Assembly (NCBI RefSeq): GCF_000317555.1
Contig: NC_019745.1
Coordinates: 1,116,001-1,180,000 of the forward strand
Reading direction: 5' to 3'
Length of the DNA stretch: 64,000 bases
Origin: Gloeocapsa sp. PCC 7428
GTDB lineage: Bacteria > Cyanobacteriota > Cyanobacteriia > Cyanobacteriales > Chroococcidiopsidaceae
The translations under genes and the position numbers were made by a program. The notes under the pieces were generated by a model that searched no databases, was not told the origin of the DNA, and saw only the letters and a program-made list of their open reading frames with translations. Positions 1 to 8,795 of the stretch are shown here, in pieces; positions within the stretch are counted from its first letter, which is position 1; the number at the start of each line of letters is the position of its first letter.

Positions 1-1225
1 CGTGGGCTGCTCCACCAACAATTAGGAAGCCGCCAATCCACATATGGTGAGTGAAGATCGATAGCGCTGTGGCGTAGTCAGTTGCCAAGTACGGATAGGG
101 AGGCATCGCGTACATGTGATGCGCCACGATAATTGTCAACGAACCAAGCATCGCGAGGTTTGTACCTAGCTGGGCGTGCCACGACGTGGTCATGTTCTCA
201 TAGAGACCTTTGTGTCCATCACCTGTAAAAGGACCTTTGTGGTTCTCTAAAATTTCTTTAATACTATGACCAATACCCCAGTTCGTGCGGTACATATGAC
301 CTGCAACGATGAATAGCACAGCCAAAGCTAAGTGATGGTGCGCTGTATCGGTCAACCATAGACCACCTGTTACAGGATTCAATCCACCCTTAAAGGTGAG
401 AAAGTCAGCGTATTGTCCCCAGTTCAATGTCCAGAAGGGCGTTAACCCTTTGGCAAAACTAGGATACAACTCTGCCATCAAACTATTATTCAGGATGAAT
501 TCGTGGGGTAGGGGAATATCCTTTGGTGCTACTCCAGCATCCAATAGCTTATTGACTGGTAAAGCTACGTGAATTTGGTGACCTGCCCAAGATAAACAAC
601 CTAAGCCCAGTAAGCCTGCCAAATGGTGGTTTAGCATCGACTCCGCATTCTGGAACCATTCCAGCTTAGGAGCGCGCTTATGGTAGTGAAACCAGCCAGC
701 AAATAGCATCAAAGCTGCTGCCACTAAACCGCCAATTGCAGTTACGTATAGCTGGAAGGAATTTGTAAAACCAGCACCACGCCAAACTTGGAATAATCCA
801 GAGGTGATTTGGATGCCGTGGAAACCACCACCAACGTCGGCGTTAAGAATATCTTGACCAACAATTGACCAAACAACTTGCGCACTTGGCTTAATCCCAA
901 TTGGGTCACTTAGCCAAGCTTCGTAGTTTGAAAAGCGAGCGCCATGAAACTCCATGCCGCTCAACCAGAGGAAGATCACAGCCAGCTGACCAAAGTGCGC
1001 CGCAAAGATTTTGCGCGAGATATCTTCTAGGTCGCTGGTATGAGTATCAAAATCATGGGCGAGAGCGTGTAGGTTCCAAATCCAGGTTGTTGTTTTTGGA
1101 CCTTTAGCTAAGGTGCGGTCAAAGTGACCAGGCTGTCCCCATCTTTCAAATGAAGTAGGTACAGGGTCGTTATCGACGATAACCCTTGCCTTTTTTTCCT
1201 CTCGCTCCGGAGGACTCATCGTCAT
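1..1225 (-). CDS. psaA: Photosystem I P700 apoprotein A1 (PsaA), partial, C-terminus beyond window
   Basis: PsaA with PsaB forms the photosystem I reaction-centre core in the thylakoid membrane and binds P700, most antenna chlorophylls and the electron-transfer cofactors. Reverse-strand translation from ATG at 1225 begins [20 protein letters not shown] and continues with [40 protein letters not shown] and [20 protein letters not shown], which I recognise as PsaA rather than PsaB. About 408 residues are present of the usual 750 or so; the gene runs off the left edge. A strong ribosome binding site (GAGAGGAGAG) lies just upstream of the ATG at 1225; a second in-frame ATG is at 1219. psaB is normally next downstream and would lie outside the window. 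Confidence 0.97.
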   Translation of the reverse strand, partial: MTMSPPEREEKKARVIVDNDPVPTSFERWGQPGHFDRTLAKGPKTTTWIWNLHALAHDFDTHTSDLEDISRKIFAAHFGQLAVIFLWLSGMEFHGARFSNYEAWLSDPIGIKPSAQVVWSIVGQDILNADVGGGFHGIQITSGLFQVWRGAGFTNSFQLYVTAIGGLVAAALMLFAGWFHYHKRAPKLEWFQNAESMLNHHLAGLLGLGCLSWAGHQIHVALPVNKLLDAGVAPKDIPLPHEFILNNSLMAELYPSFAKGLTPFWTLNWGQYADFLTFKGGLNPVTGGLWLTDTAHHHLALAVLFIVAGHMYRTNWGIGHSIKEILENHKGPFTGDGHKGLYENMTTSWHAQLGTNLAMLGSLTIIVAHHMYAMPPYPYLATDYATALSIFTHHMWIGGFLIVGGAAH

Positions 1226-1759
1226 TTAGACTCTCCTCTCTAGACAAGGAAACAGAACTTGTGGACACCACCAGCTGTCTTCGGGCTGAATCATCCTATC
1301 TTCCTCAAATTAGGAGTCCGGTTGACCCAGCAATGAAGGTCACTCGTGGAAAGTGCTTTCTGATGAATTATAGGGTCATGATTACCTGAGTGTTGAAAGT
1401 TTTTTAACAATAATTCAAAAACCCTGGAGAGTAAGTCAATTCTGCTATGCGAGTTCAAACCAGTGGAAAAAAAGTCAAGAGTATCTTCATATAATTTACA
1501 AAGCTCAAACATTCGTAAAACTTATACTTCAAAAATAAATATTGTGCGTGTAAAGTAAAGAATTATTAATAAAAAGGCTAAAAGTTCTGCCACTCAGTGA
1601 TTTTGCCGCGTACTTGTGCTTATTTTTTGGTTGATATTTGCTACCTATTTGCTAATGCTATTTTTACCACTGTCATACTAGTAACTATTACTGAGAATCA
1701 ATTAGAGATAGCAGTAATAAACTAGGAAAGTTTGACGTCAGTTGCGAGGATTCAGCGAC
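1226..1759. promoter_or_regulatory. Divergent intergenic region holding the psaA leader and promoter
   Basis: 534 bases separate psaA (minus) from a lipoprotein gene (plus). The only specific element I can support is the psaA ribosome binding site at about 1228-1240. A long psaA leader is usual in cyanobacteria, and light-responsive promoters would be expected here, but I cannot place a -10 box or a regulator site with confidence. A 73-codon open frame on the minus strand (1291-1512) has no recognisable product and I treat it as chance. Confidence 0.4.
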
Positions 1760-3367
1760 GTGTTGGATATAAATTGGTGGCAAAAAGTTATCAAAACAGT
1801 TGTGTCATTTTTACTGACAGGGCTAATTGTCTTGAGTTTAATTAGTTGTGGCGATCGCTTCACCGAGGAAGCACGCAACCCTAACGACACGCGCTCAGCT
1901 TCTAGTATTGCACCACGTTCTACGAAGATCGCTGAAGTCTCTCCACCTGAAGTGATTCAGCAGCTACGTCAAAGCTTAGAAGCTCGCCGCCCACAAGTAT
2001 CTATCTTGAGTCCGCAGCCCGACGAAATTTTGCAAGACGATACAATTAACGTCCGCTTGCAGGTTCAAGATTTACAACTCTTTAAAAACAAAGAACTAAA
2101 TTTAGGTCCTCACCTCAATGTCATCTTAGATAACCAACCATACATAAATGTTTACAATCTCAACGAGCCACTTGTTTTTTCAGATTTAGCTCCAGGAACG
2201 CATACTCTGCGTGTTTTTGCTACTTATCCTTGGAATGAAAGCTTCAAGAATGAAGGAGCTTACGCCCAAACGACATTCCATATCTTCGCGAAAAATGACA
2301 ATAATAGCCCTAATTTTGAAAAACCACTGCTAACATACAACACACCTCAAGGAACAGTGAGCGCGGAACCAGTTCTCCTCGATTTTTACCTAACTAATGC
2401 GCCGTTACATCTTGTTGCTCAAGCAAAACAACAAGGAAATATTGCTGATTGGCGTATTCGCTGCACAATTAATGGAGAAAGCTTTATTATCGATCGCTGG
2501 CAACCGCTGTATCTTCAAGGTTTGCAACCTGGCAGGAATTGGGTTCAGCTAGAGTTTATTGACGAGCAAGGTAACTCTTTGCCGAATGTTTTTAACAATA
2601 CAGTTCGACTCGTCACGTACGATCCTACAGCAACGGATACATTAGGAAAGTTAGTTAAAGGACAAATATCAGTCGCCGAAGCACGTAGTATTGTCGATCC
2701 AAATTACATTAATGAGTCTCCTAGCGTTGAACCTACTTCTACACAATCACCCTTACCAGTACCCGAAGTTATACCCTCCCCAGAAGTAGAACGAGAACTT
2801 CCACAACAAGCACCATTAGACGAAACAGAAGTTCAACAACCGCAGCAGGAAACTGAAACAGAATCAACCGAACCAGCAATCAAAGGTGATTCCAATTTAG
2901 AACGCCAAAAACCAGGTGGATTTTTCAATCGCTTCCGGCGTCGTGAAATCGAACCTACTCCCAGGGTGACACCTGTAGAACCGGAATTACCTGATGAATA
3001 CAAGGAAACAGTCCCCGAAAAGCTAGAAATTCCTGCGCCAACGCAAGATATACCGGAAATAGAAACTTTAGAACCGCCAAGTTCACCTGAAGCCGAACCT
3101 GCGATCGCACCATCTGAAGAAACTTCTCCAGAAGCATCAGAACCTACACCGGTGCTAGAAGGCACACAACCCTTACAGAAACCAGGTGGATTTTTCAATC
3201 GCTTCCGGCGTCGTTCAGAAACTCAAGTATTGCCTCAACCACCATTAACGCCAGAAATTGACTTATCGCCATCACCATCAGAAGATGTTATCCCTCCAAA
3301 TGCAATAGAGGAAGAATTAGAACCAGCTGCTACAGACGATAAAGTACAACTAGAACCGGATATGTAG
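1760..3367 (+). CDS. Putative lipoprotein with Pro/Glu-rich tail and duplicated Arg-rich motif, function unknown
   Basis: I do not recognise a functional family. I chose GTG at 1760 because GCGAGGA ends 9 bases upstream; a TTG at 1742 would add six residues without a ribosome site. The N-terminus has a hydrophobic stretch ending in a lipobox (LISC), so a lipid-anchored envelope protein is likely. Residues about 80-300 look folded, with Ig-like beta-rich content (phrases such as APGTHTLRVFATYPW and PGRNWVQLEFIDEQGNSL). The last 230 or so residues are low-complexity Pro, Glu and Thr, interrupted twice by an identical KPGGFFNRFRRR motif, encoded near 2910-2944 and 3180-3214. The basic motif in an acidic, probably disordered tail could be a binding element. 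It stands alone between psaA and a small secreted protein. Confidence 0.8.
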   Translation: MLDINWWQKVIKTVVSFLLTGLIVLSLISCGDRFTEEARNPNDTRSASSIAPRSTKIAEVSPPEVIQQLRQSLEARRPQVSILSPQPDEILQDDTINVRLQVQDLQLFKNKELNLGPHLNVILDNQPYINVYNLNEPLVFSDLAPGTHTLRVFATYPWNESFKNEGAYAQTTFHIFAKNDNNSPNFEKPLLTYNTPQGTVSAEPVLLDFYLTNAPLHLVAQAKQQGNIADWRIRCTINGESFIIDRWQPLYLQGLQPGRNWVQLEFIDEQGNSLPNVFNNTVRLVTYDPTATDTLGKLVKGQISVAEARSIVDPNYINESPSVEPTSTQSPLPVPEVIPSPEVERELPQQAPLDETEVQQPQQETETESTEPAIKGDSNLERQKPGGFFNRFRRREIEPTPRVTPVEPELPDEYKETVPEKLEIPAPTQDIPEIETLEPPSSPEAEPAIAPSEETSPEASEPTPVLEGTQPLQKPGGFFNRFRRRSETQVLPQPPLTPEIDLSPSPSEDVIPPNAIEEELEPAATDDKVQLEPDM

Positions 3368-3507
3368 AAAGAGGTTAATCTAAATTTACTTTTTAGACTA
3401 AGCGATCGCGCTGCACAATTGCAAACTTTCTAACCCTAGGGAGAAGATGTTATTCCTAAAAAAGTAAAAAGTTAGAAAGTTACAATCCAAGATCAATGGA
3501 GAGGAAA

Positions 3508-3894
3508 ATGAAATCAATGATGAATTGGTTCAAAAATGTAGGATTACGTCACGTTATTACAGTTTTCTTGGTAGCTATTACATTCTTAGTAGCTCCAGTC
3601 TTCAATCAAAGCGTACTTCTACAAGCCCAGGCTGCTCCTGCTAATCCAGAATTAGACGAGAATCCTGTCACGAGTGAGACTATGAAGCGCATCAAAGAAA
3701 AAGCTGAAGACTTTGGTGATAGCGCTGAACGCCCTATCGGTGATACAGGGTTAAAGAATATTAAAAAGCTTGGAGAAAATATTCCTGAAACTTTAGAACT
3801 GAAGGCACGTCAGACAGGTGTTACATTTAATCCGAATGAGGCTGACAAAAAAGCCGCTATGGAAGAAGCCCAAAGCAAGGTTGAAAACAAATAA
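3508..3894 (+). CDS. Small secreted/membrane-associated helical protein, function unknown
   Basis: About 128 residues starting at ATG 3508, which follows GGAGAGG closely; ATGs at 3517 and 3520 are alternatives. The N-terminus has a hydrophobic segment (VITVFLVAITFLVAPVF) followed by QAQAAPAN, a plausible signal peptidase I site. The mature part is short, charged and helical (SETMKRIKEKAEDFGDSAER), with a K/E-rich end. It resembles the small signal-peptide proteins that cyanobacterial annotation sometimes labels low-temperature-induced, but I am not sure of that assignment. It is monocistronic, with a hairpin downstream. Confidence 0.7.
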   Translation: MKSMMNWFKNVGLRHVITVFLVAITFLVAPVFNQSVLLQAQAAPANPELDENPVTSETMKRIKEKAEDFGDSAERPIGDTGLKNIKKLGENIPETLELKARQTGVTFNPNEADKKAAMEEAQSKVENK

Positions 3895-3954
3895 GCTCAA
3901 GTAGATAAAAGTCTGATACTTTTGAACTTCTTAGAGTTTTTATAGCTGAATCTG

Positions 3955-4004
3955 TAACCTGGAGTTGACACTGTAGTTCATTTCATAGAGTCAGTTCCAG
4001 GTTA
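3955..4004 (+). terminator. Long-loop inverted repeat, probable terminator
   Basis: Perfect 9-base arms TAACCTGGA (3955-3963) and TCCAGGTTA (3996-4004), followed by TTTAATT. It lies between the small secreted protein gene and the thioredoxin/NHL gene. The 32-base loop is long, so it may instead be a structured leader of the next gene. Confidence 0.45.
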
Positions 4005-4051
4005 TTTAATTGCGCTACTATTTTACTAAATTTACGCTACAACGAAAGCAT

Positions 4052-5581
4052 ATGATGCGAGTGAGAGCGCCAGAACTCCCCCAAAACCAAGCTTGGCTAA
4101 ATGTTGAGCAGCCCTTATCACTACAACAACTGCGAGGTCAGGTTATTATTTTGGACTTCTGGACGTACTGCTGTATCAACTGCTTGCATACCCTGCCAGA
4201 CTTAAAATATCTCGAACGCAAATACAAGGATAACCTTACAGTAATTGGTATTCACTCAGCTAAGTTCGACAACGAAAAAGAAGTTGAGAATATCCGCCAA
4301 GCAATCTTGCGCTACGACATTGAACATCCAGTACTCGTTGATAGTGGGTTTAAAGTGTGGCAGCAATATGCAGTGCGTGCTTGGCCAACTTTAATGATAA
4401 TTGATCCTGAAGGTTACGTAGTTAGTTATGTATCTGGTGAAGGTCATTGCAATGCTATAGACCAATTAGTAGCGCAGTTAATTCAGAAACACCAAGAAAA
4501 AGGGACTTTTTCGGCGCAAGTACTCAATTTAATTCTAGAGAAACAACGCCAACCATTGATAACACCGTTGGCTTTCCCTGGTAAAGTTTTAGCCACAACA
4601 GCCAGTTTATTTATTGCTGATTCTGGTCATCATCGCATCGTTGTAAGTACTTTAGCGGGAGAGTTGCAGTATGTCATTGGCACGGGTAAACCTGGATTGC
4701 GCGACGGTTCGTTTAGTGAAGCGCAATTTTTTAGTCCTCAAGGAATGTGTTTTGATACCGAGAAGCAATTATTGTATGTAGCCGATACAGAAAATCATGC
4801 AATACGCCGAATTGATTTTCAGCGTCAAGTTGTAGAAACGATCGCAGGTACAGGCGACCAAAGCCGCAATATCCAACCGCATCACGGTGCTGGTTTAGAG
4901 ACTGCGCTTAATTCTCCTTGGGATATCCAACAAGTAGGCAATTCTTTATTTATCGTGATGGCAGGTTCGCACCAAATTTGGGAGTTACAATTAGAAACGT
5001 TGGCGATCTCAACTTATGCTGGTAGAGGTGCAGAAGCTTGTATTGATGGCGCTTTAGCAGAATCAGCTTTTGCTCAACCTAGTGGCATCACGACTGATGG
5101 TAAAGACTTGTATATTGCAGATAGTGAAGTCAGTTCGATTCGTCGTATCAGTTTGGAAAATTTACAAGTAACAACCTTATGTGGTAGTGGTGAGTTGTTC
5201 GGCTTTGGTGATGTTGATGGCGTTGGGGCAGAAGTACGCTTACAACACTGTTTAGGCGTAGAATATTTCCAAGAACAACTATGGATTGCAGACACCTACA
5301 ACCACAAAATTAAGCGAGTAGATCCTCATACGAGTATTTGTCAAACTGTACTAGGAGATGCAGCGGGCGATCGCGATCACAAACAAACAAATGCTCAATT
5401 CTCTGAACCTTCTGGACTAAGCGGGATAGGTTCTTACATCTTTGTTGCTGATACGAACAACCATGCGATTCGACGTGTAAACGTTAATACGCTAGAAGTC
5501 ACAACTATGCATTTTCCAAAACTATGTGCTCCAGACTTATGCTTTCCTATCGAGAAGGATTTTCATATTAATAAAAATTAA
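4052..5581 (+). CDS. Thioredoxin-like domain plus NHL-repeat beta-propeller protein (NHLRC2-like)
   Basis: The N-terminal 150 residues form a thioredoxin/TlpA-like domain with the redox motif WTYCCINC (CxxC as C-I-N-C), followed by TVIGIHSAKFDNEKE and a cis-proline region (RAWPTLMIIDPEG). The rest contains repeated NHL units (VADTENHAIRRID, IADSEVSSIRRIS, IADTYNHKIKRVD, VADTNNHAIRRVN) that should fold as a six-bladed propeller. This is the architecture of human NHLRC2 and its bacterial relatives; a redox scaffold role is inferred and the substrate is unknown. No signal peptide is seen, so it is probably cytoplasmic. I start at ATG 4052 (or 4055) because homologs begin just before VRAPELPQN; the longer TTG frame from 4010 has no support. 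Confidence 0.88.
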   Translation: MMRVRAPELPQNQAWLNVEQPLSLQQLRGQVIILDFWTYCCINCLHTLPDLKYLERKYKDNLTVIGIHSAKFDNEKEVENIRQAILRYDIEHPVLVDSGFKVWQQYAVRAWPTLMIIDPEGYVVSYVSGEGHCNAIDQLVAQLIQKHQEKGTFSAQVLNLILEKQRQPLITPLAFPGKVLATTASLFIADSGHHRIVVSTLAGELQYVIGTGKPGLRDGSFSEAQFFSPQGMCFDTEKQLLYVADTENHAIRRIDFQRQVVETIAGTGDQSRNIQPHHGAGLETALNSPWDIQQVGNSLFIVMAGSHQIWELQLETLAISTYAGRGAEACIDGALAESAFAQPSGITTDGKDLYIADSEVSSIRRISLENLQVTTLCGSGELFGFGDVDGVGAEVRLQHCLGVEYFQEQLWIADTYNHKIKRVDPHTSICQTVLGDAAGDRDHKQTNAQFSEPSGLSGIGSYIFVADTNNHAIRRVNVNTLEVTTMHFPKLCAPDLCFPIEKDFHINKN

Positions 5582-5582
5582 A

Positions 5583-5617
5583 TCTCCTACCTCAAAATGA
5601 CGCATTGAGATAGGAGA
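5583..5617. terminator. Bidirectional hairpin terminator between convergent genes
   Basis: TCTCCTACCTCAA and TTGAGATAGGAGA form a 13-base stem with a single G.U-type mismatch and a 9-base loop. It begins two bases after the NHL gene stop and faces the convergent rhodanese gene. Confidence 0.7.
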
Positions 5618-5694
5618 ATCTTAAATACAAGGGATTGTTTGATAGCTGTTGTGATGAGTGTAAATTCTACTAAGGTATAGTGTTAGACTATAAG

Positions 5695-6141
5695 TTACTT
5701 TTGTTGAGTTTCCGCTTGATTTTGCATACGCGAAACAACGTTATAGTCATCTGCACCTGCTGGGGTTCTAGACTCTAAAATCCCTTCGGTAGGACCACCT
5801 ACAGCTTTCCATGCAGGAAGTCCACCTTTGAGTTCTGATACGTGCTCAAATCCAGCAGTGCGTAGTTGTTGTGCTGCTTGCGCTGTTTGTTCGTCAGTTT
5901 CACCATAGATGTACAAATCGCGGCTTTTAGCCAGTGAACTTTCAGCGCGGTCTACCAATTCTTCTACAGGCATTGACATTGCGCCCATGATGTGACCGTC
6001 GTTGTAAGTGTTGCGATCGCGTATGTCTAAGATAGTGAATGCTGGTTCGCCCCATTCTAAACGCGACTTAAGTTCATGTACGTTAGACTGAGGTTCAATA
6101 GGTGGTTGTTCTGGAATGATACCGCCTAAAGGATTGTTCAT
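5695..6141 (-). CDS. Rhodanese-like domain protein lacking the catalytic cysteine
   Basis: 148 residues forming one rhodanese domain: FTILDIRDRNTYNDGHI, then a loop, then GFEHVSELKGGLPAWKAVGG. Active rhodaneses carry Cys where this protein has Gly80 (RDLYIYGETDEQTA), so sulfur transfer through a persulfide is not expected. Cysteine-less rhodanese domains are often regulatory or phosphatase-like binding modules; the role here is unknown. The start ATG at 6141 follows GAGAGGAACCTTAC, a clear ribosome site. The gene is alone on the minus strand between the NHL protein and mutL. Confidence 0.85.
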   Translation of the reverse strand: MNNPLGGIIPEQPPIEPQSNVHELKSRLEWGEPAFTILDIRDRNTYNDGHIMGAMSMPVEELVDRAESSLAKSRDLYIYGETDEQTAQAAQQLRTAGFEHVSELKGGLPAWKAVGGPTEGILESRTPAGADDYNVVSRMQNQAETQQK

Positions 6142-6491
6142 GTAAGGTTCCTCTCTTATCTGCTCATTCGCAATTTACCAAGTAATACAAGCTATACGAT
6201 CCTTCTTTAGAATGAACGTTTATAATATCTTTCTTTAGGAATAGTTAGAATTCTCAAACAAATGCGTGTTAATTTTTATTAAATTTATAGTTTATTATTG
6301 ACTTTTTGTACGCGTTACGAGAAACAAAATCAAAGCGATGAGCTTGCTGAATTAGATATGGTTAATTACTTTATTTTGAGTGATATAATAAATAATCAAA
6401 AGCAATTTATTTAAGTATTTTAGTTGATTATTCGTATAAGCAAATATTTTTTAATTTAGTTAAGTTGTTAGTTAATCAAAAACTGGATTGT
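6142..6491. other. AT-rich intergenic region upstream of mutL
   Basis: 350 bases, strongly AT-rich, between the divergent rhodanese gene and mutL. It must carry both promoters. I see no open frame, no strong hairpin and no recognised regulator box. Confidence 0.4.
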
Positions 6492-8210
6492 ATGTTATCC
6501 AGTATTTACACTTTACCGGAAGAAGTTGTTAATTTAATTGCTGCTGGAGAAGTGATAGACTCAGTAGCAGCAGTTGTACGAGAATTAGTAGAAAATTCGC
6601 TCGATGCAGGTGCAACACGAATTGTTGTAGCTGTGTGGACACAGCATTGGCGCATACGAGTTGCGGATAATGGCTGTGGGATGAAACTCACAGATTTACA
6701 GCAAGCAGCAACAGCACACAGCACGAGTAAAATTCGCAATTGCGACGATTTGTGGAAAATTACTAGCTTAGGGTTTCGCGGTGAAGCGTTGCATAGCCTA
6801 ACGCAATTAGCACACCTAGAAATTATGAGTCGCCCAGCCTTAACCGCCGAAGGATGGCACGTTTGCTACGATGCTGGAGGACAAGTATCTGAAGCAACAA
6901 CAGTCGCGATCGCGCCTGGTACAGTTGTTACAGTATCAGACTTATTTGGCAATTTACCAAACTACCGCGAAGGATTACCTGCGATCGCCCAGCAAATGAA
7001 AGCCGTGCAAAGTACAATTCAGCAGATTGCTTTATGTCACCCGCACGTAACTTGGCAAGTTTGGCAAGACGATCGCGAGTGGTTTACGATCAGCGCTGGA
7101 AAAACCTCACAGCATTTATTACCGCAAATTCTTCGTCAAGTGCATATAAATGACTTACAAGAACTGACTGTTGAGGTTCCCAATCCAGATACTTTATCTC
7201 CTCAAGTACAGAGTGATAATTCTACAACACGCGCTTTTATCAAATTAATTTTAGGCTTACCCGATCGCTGTCATCGTCATCGTCCTGATTGGATAAGAGT
7301 TGCGGTAAATGGGCGTAGAGTAAAATTACCAGAAATTGAACAAACGGTACTGACTGCAACAGCACGAACATTACCGCGCGATCGCTACCCAATATGTTTT
7401 TTACATCTTCAAGTTGCGCCTAATCATATCAATTGGAACCGCCACCCTGCAAAATCAGAAATTTATTTACATCATTTAGATTATTGGCAAGAAAAAGTTG
7501 CGCAAGCCATTGAACAAGCTTTACGCGTTCATCCTGAAACAATTCCTGAATCTCTACATAATTCACGAGTTAGCAAATTAATTAAAGCAGCTGAAGCAAC
7601 AAGTGGGTACAACTATAACCGCCAAATTCAAGACACTGAAGTAGAATCCCACAATAGTAGCCCTCCTACTTACATTCTTAAAGCTGTAGCTCAAGTTAAC
7701 AATACGTACATTGTGGCAGAGCATCCAGGAGGATTGTGGTTAGTTGAACAACATATTGCACACGAACGTGTTTTGTACGAGCAATTAGTCGATAATTGGC
7801 AACTTGTGACGTTAGAACCGTCAGTTATTTTAAATAATCTCTCCCCAGCACAGCGATCGCAACTCGAACGCATTGGTATAGAAATTGAGCCTTTTGGCGA
7901 ACAAATGTGGGCAATTCGTAATATTCCAGCAATGTTACAAACACGCGATGATTGTGCAGACGCCCTGTTAGAACTTAGCTTGGGCGGAGACTTACAAACT
8001 GCACAAGTAGCAGTTGCTTGTCGTAGTGCAATTCGGAATGGTACAGAATTAAGTTTAGAAGAAATGCAGACGCTTTTAAACCAATGGCAACGCACGCGTA
8101 ACCCGCGAACTTGTCCGCATGGACGTCCTATTTATTTATCTTTGGAAGAATCTGCTTTATCTCGTTTCTTTCGCCGTCATTGGGTAATTGGTAAAAGCCA
8201 CGGTATTTAA
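6492..8210 (+). CDS. mutL: DNA mismatch repair protein MutL
   Basis: MutL couples mismatch recognition by MutS to strand removal. The N-terminal GHKL ATPase is intact: VVRELVENSLDAG (catalytic E, Mg-binding N), DNGCGM, TSKI and GFRGEALHS in order over the first 110 residues. The C-terminal dimerisation domain contains EQHIAHERVLYE, the counterpart of the endonuclease motif DQHAx2Ex4E with Asp replaced by Glu and Ala by Ile, then ACRSAIRNG and CPHGRP, also typical of endonuclease-type MutL. I start at ATG 6492 (MLSSIYTLPEEVV) by homology; a TTG at 6465 would add nine residues. Length is 572, usual for the family. It overlaps the convergent acetyltransferase gene by four bases. Confidence 0.95.
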   Translation: MLSSIYTLPEEVVNLIAAGEVIDSVAAVVRELVENSLDAGATRIVVAVWTQHWRIRVADNGCGMKLTDLQQAATAHSTSKIRNCDDLWKITSLGFRGEALHSLTQLAHLEIMSRPALTAEGWHVCYDAGGQVSEATTVAIAPGTVVTVSDLFGNLPNYREGLPAIAQQMKAVQSTIQQIALCHPHVTWQVWQDDREWFTISAGKTSQHLLPQILRQVHINDLQELTVEVPNPDTLSPQVQSDNSTTRAFIKLILGLPDRCHRHRPDWIRVAVNGRRVKLPEIEQTVLTATARTLPRDRYPICFLHLQVAPNHINWNRHPAKSEIYLHHLDYWQEKVAQAIEQALRVHPETIPESLHNSRVSKLIKAAEATSGYNYNRQIQDTEVESHNSSPPTYILKAVAQVNNTYIVAEHPGGLWLVEQHIAHERVLYEQLVDNWQLVTLEPSVILNNLSPAQRSQLERIGIEIEPFGEQMWAIRNIPAMLQTRDDCADALLELSLGGDLQTAQVAVACRSAIRNGTELSLEEMQTLLNQWQRTRNPRTCPHGRPIYLSLEESALSRFFRRHWVIGKSHGI

Positions 8211-8761
8211 CTTCTTAAACTTTTTGCCATATAAATATCAGGTTTTCCTACACCATTGGCATCGGGCATGACTCCCACAATGACAAAACCTAGCTTTTGA
8301 TAAAATTCGTAAGGATGACCGCGTAAATTTTTGATATTAGCAATATGTTCCCATACATTGGGATACAAATCTATACCTGACAGTGACGTCATATTATCTT
8401 CGTCATCTGTACCTAACCAAAGTGTAATTCCACCACGTTCTCTTACTTTGTTTTCTAAGTCTAAAACAAGCGCGCTGCCAATTCCTTGACGTTGAAACTC
8501 ACTATGGACAACTAAAGGATGAAGTTCCCAAACATTGCCACTGTATTGACTTATTCCACCAATCCATCCTAAAACTGTACCATTGTCATCAACTGCAACA
8601 CGACTAATTCTATCAGGTGCTAATGATTCTTGTACTTCTTGAAAAGCACTATCAAAGTTTGTCCACGCAGTTGCCCAATGTTCTTTAAAAGAATCAACTA
8701 ATAAGTCTGCTAATTGCTGTAATATATCTTCATCAGCAGCATCTAAGTTAATAATTTGCAT
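8207..8761 (-). CDS. GNAT acetyltransferase, AAC(6')-Ii-like
   Basis: 184-residue GCN5-type N-acetyltransferase. The acetyl-CoA binding motif is QRQGIGSAL (90-98). Several segments match my recollection of the chromosomal aminoglycoside 6'-acetyltransferase AAC(6')-Ii of Enterococcus faecium almost residue for residue: WELHPLVV (78-85), RGGITLWLGTDD (109-120), LRGHPYEFYQKLGF (146-159), and VGVMPDANG (162-170) followed by KPDIYMAK. The probable reaction is acetyl transfer to an amine; whether aminoglycosides or a native polyamine/protein is the true substrate cannot be read from sequence. The stop overlaps mutL by four bases in convergent orientation, so the two transcripts run into each other. 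Confidence 0.9.
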   Translation of the reverse strand: MQIINLDAADEDILQQLADLLVDSFKEHWATAWTNFDSAFQEVQESLAPDRISRVAVDDNGTVLGWIGGISQYSGNVWELHPLVVHSEFQRQGIGSALVLDLENKVRERGGITLWLGTDDEDNMTSLSGIDLYPNVWEHIANIKNLRGHPYEFYQKLGFVIVGVMPDANGVGKPDIYMAKSLRS

Positions 8762-8795
8762 CAGCTATAAAAGAATGGCTATTCTAGTTTCTGAA

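Noticed and set aside
1291-1512. 73-codon minus-strand frame in the psaA leader
   Set aside because: No ribosome site, no family, and it lies in the psaA promoter region.
2833-3198. 121-codon minus-strand frame opposite the lipoprotein gene
   Set aside because: Antisense of the low-complexity Pro/Glu tail; Ser/Gly-rich translation is a shadow.
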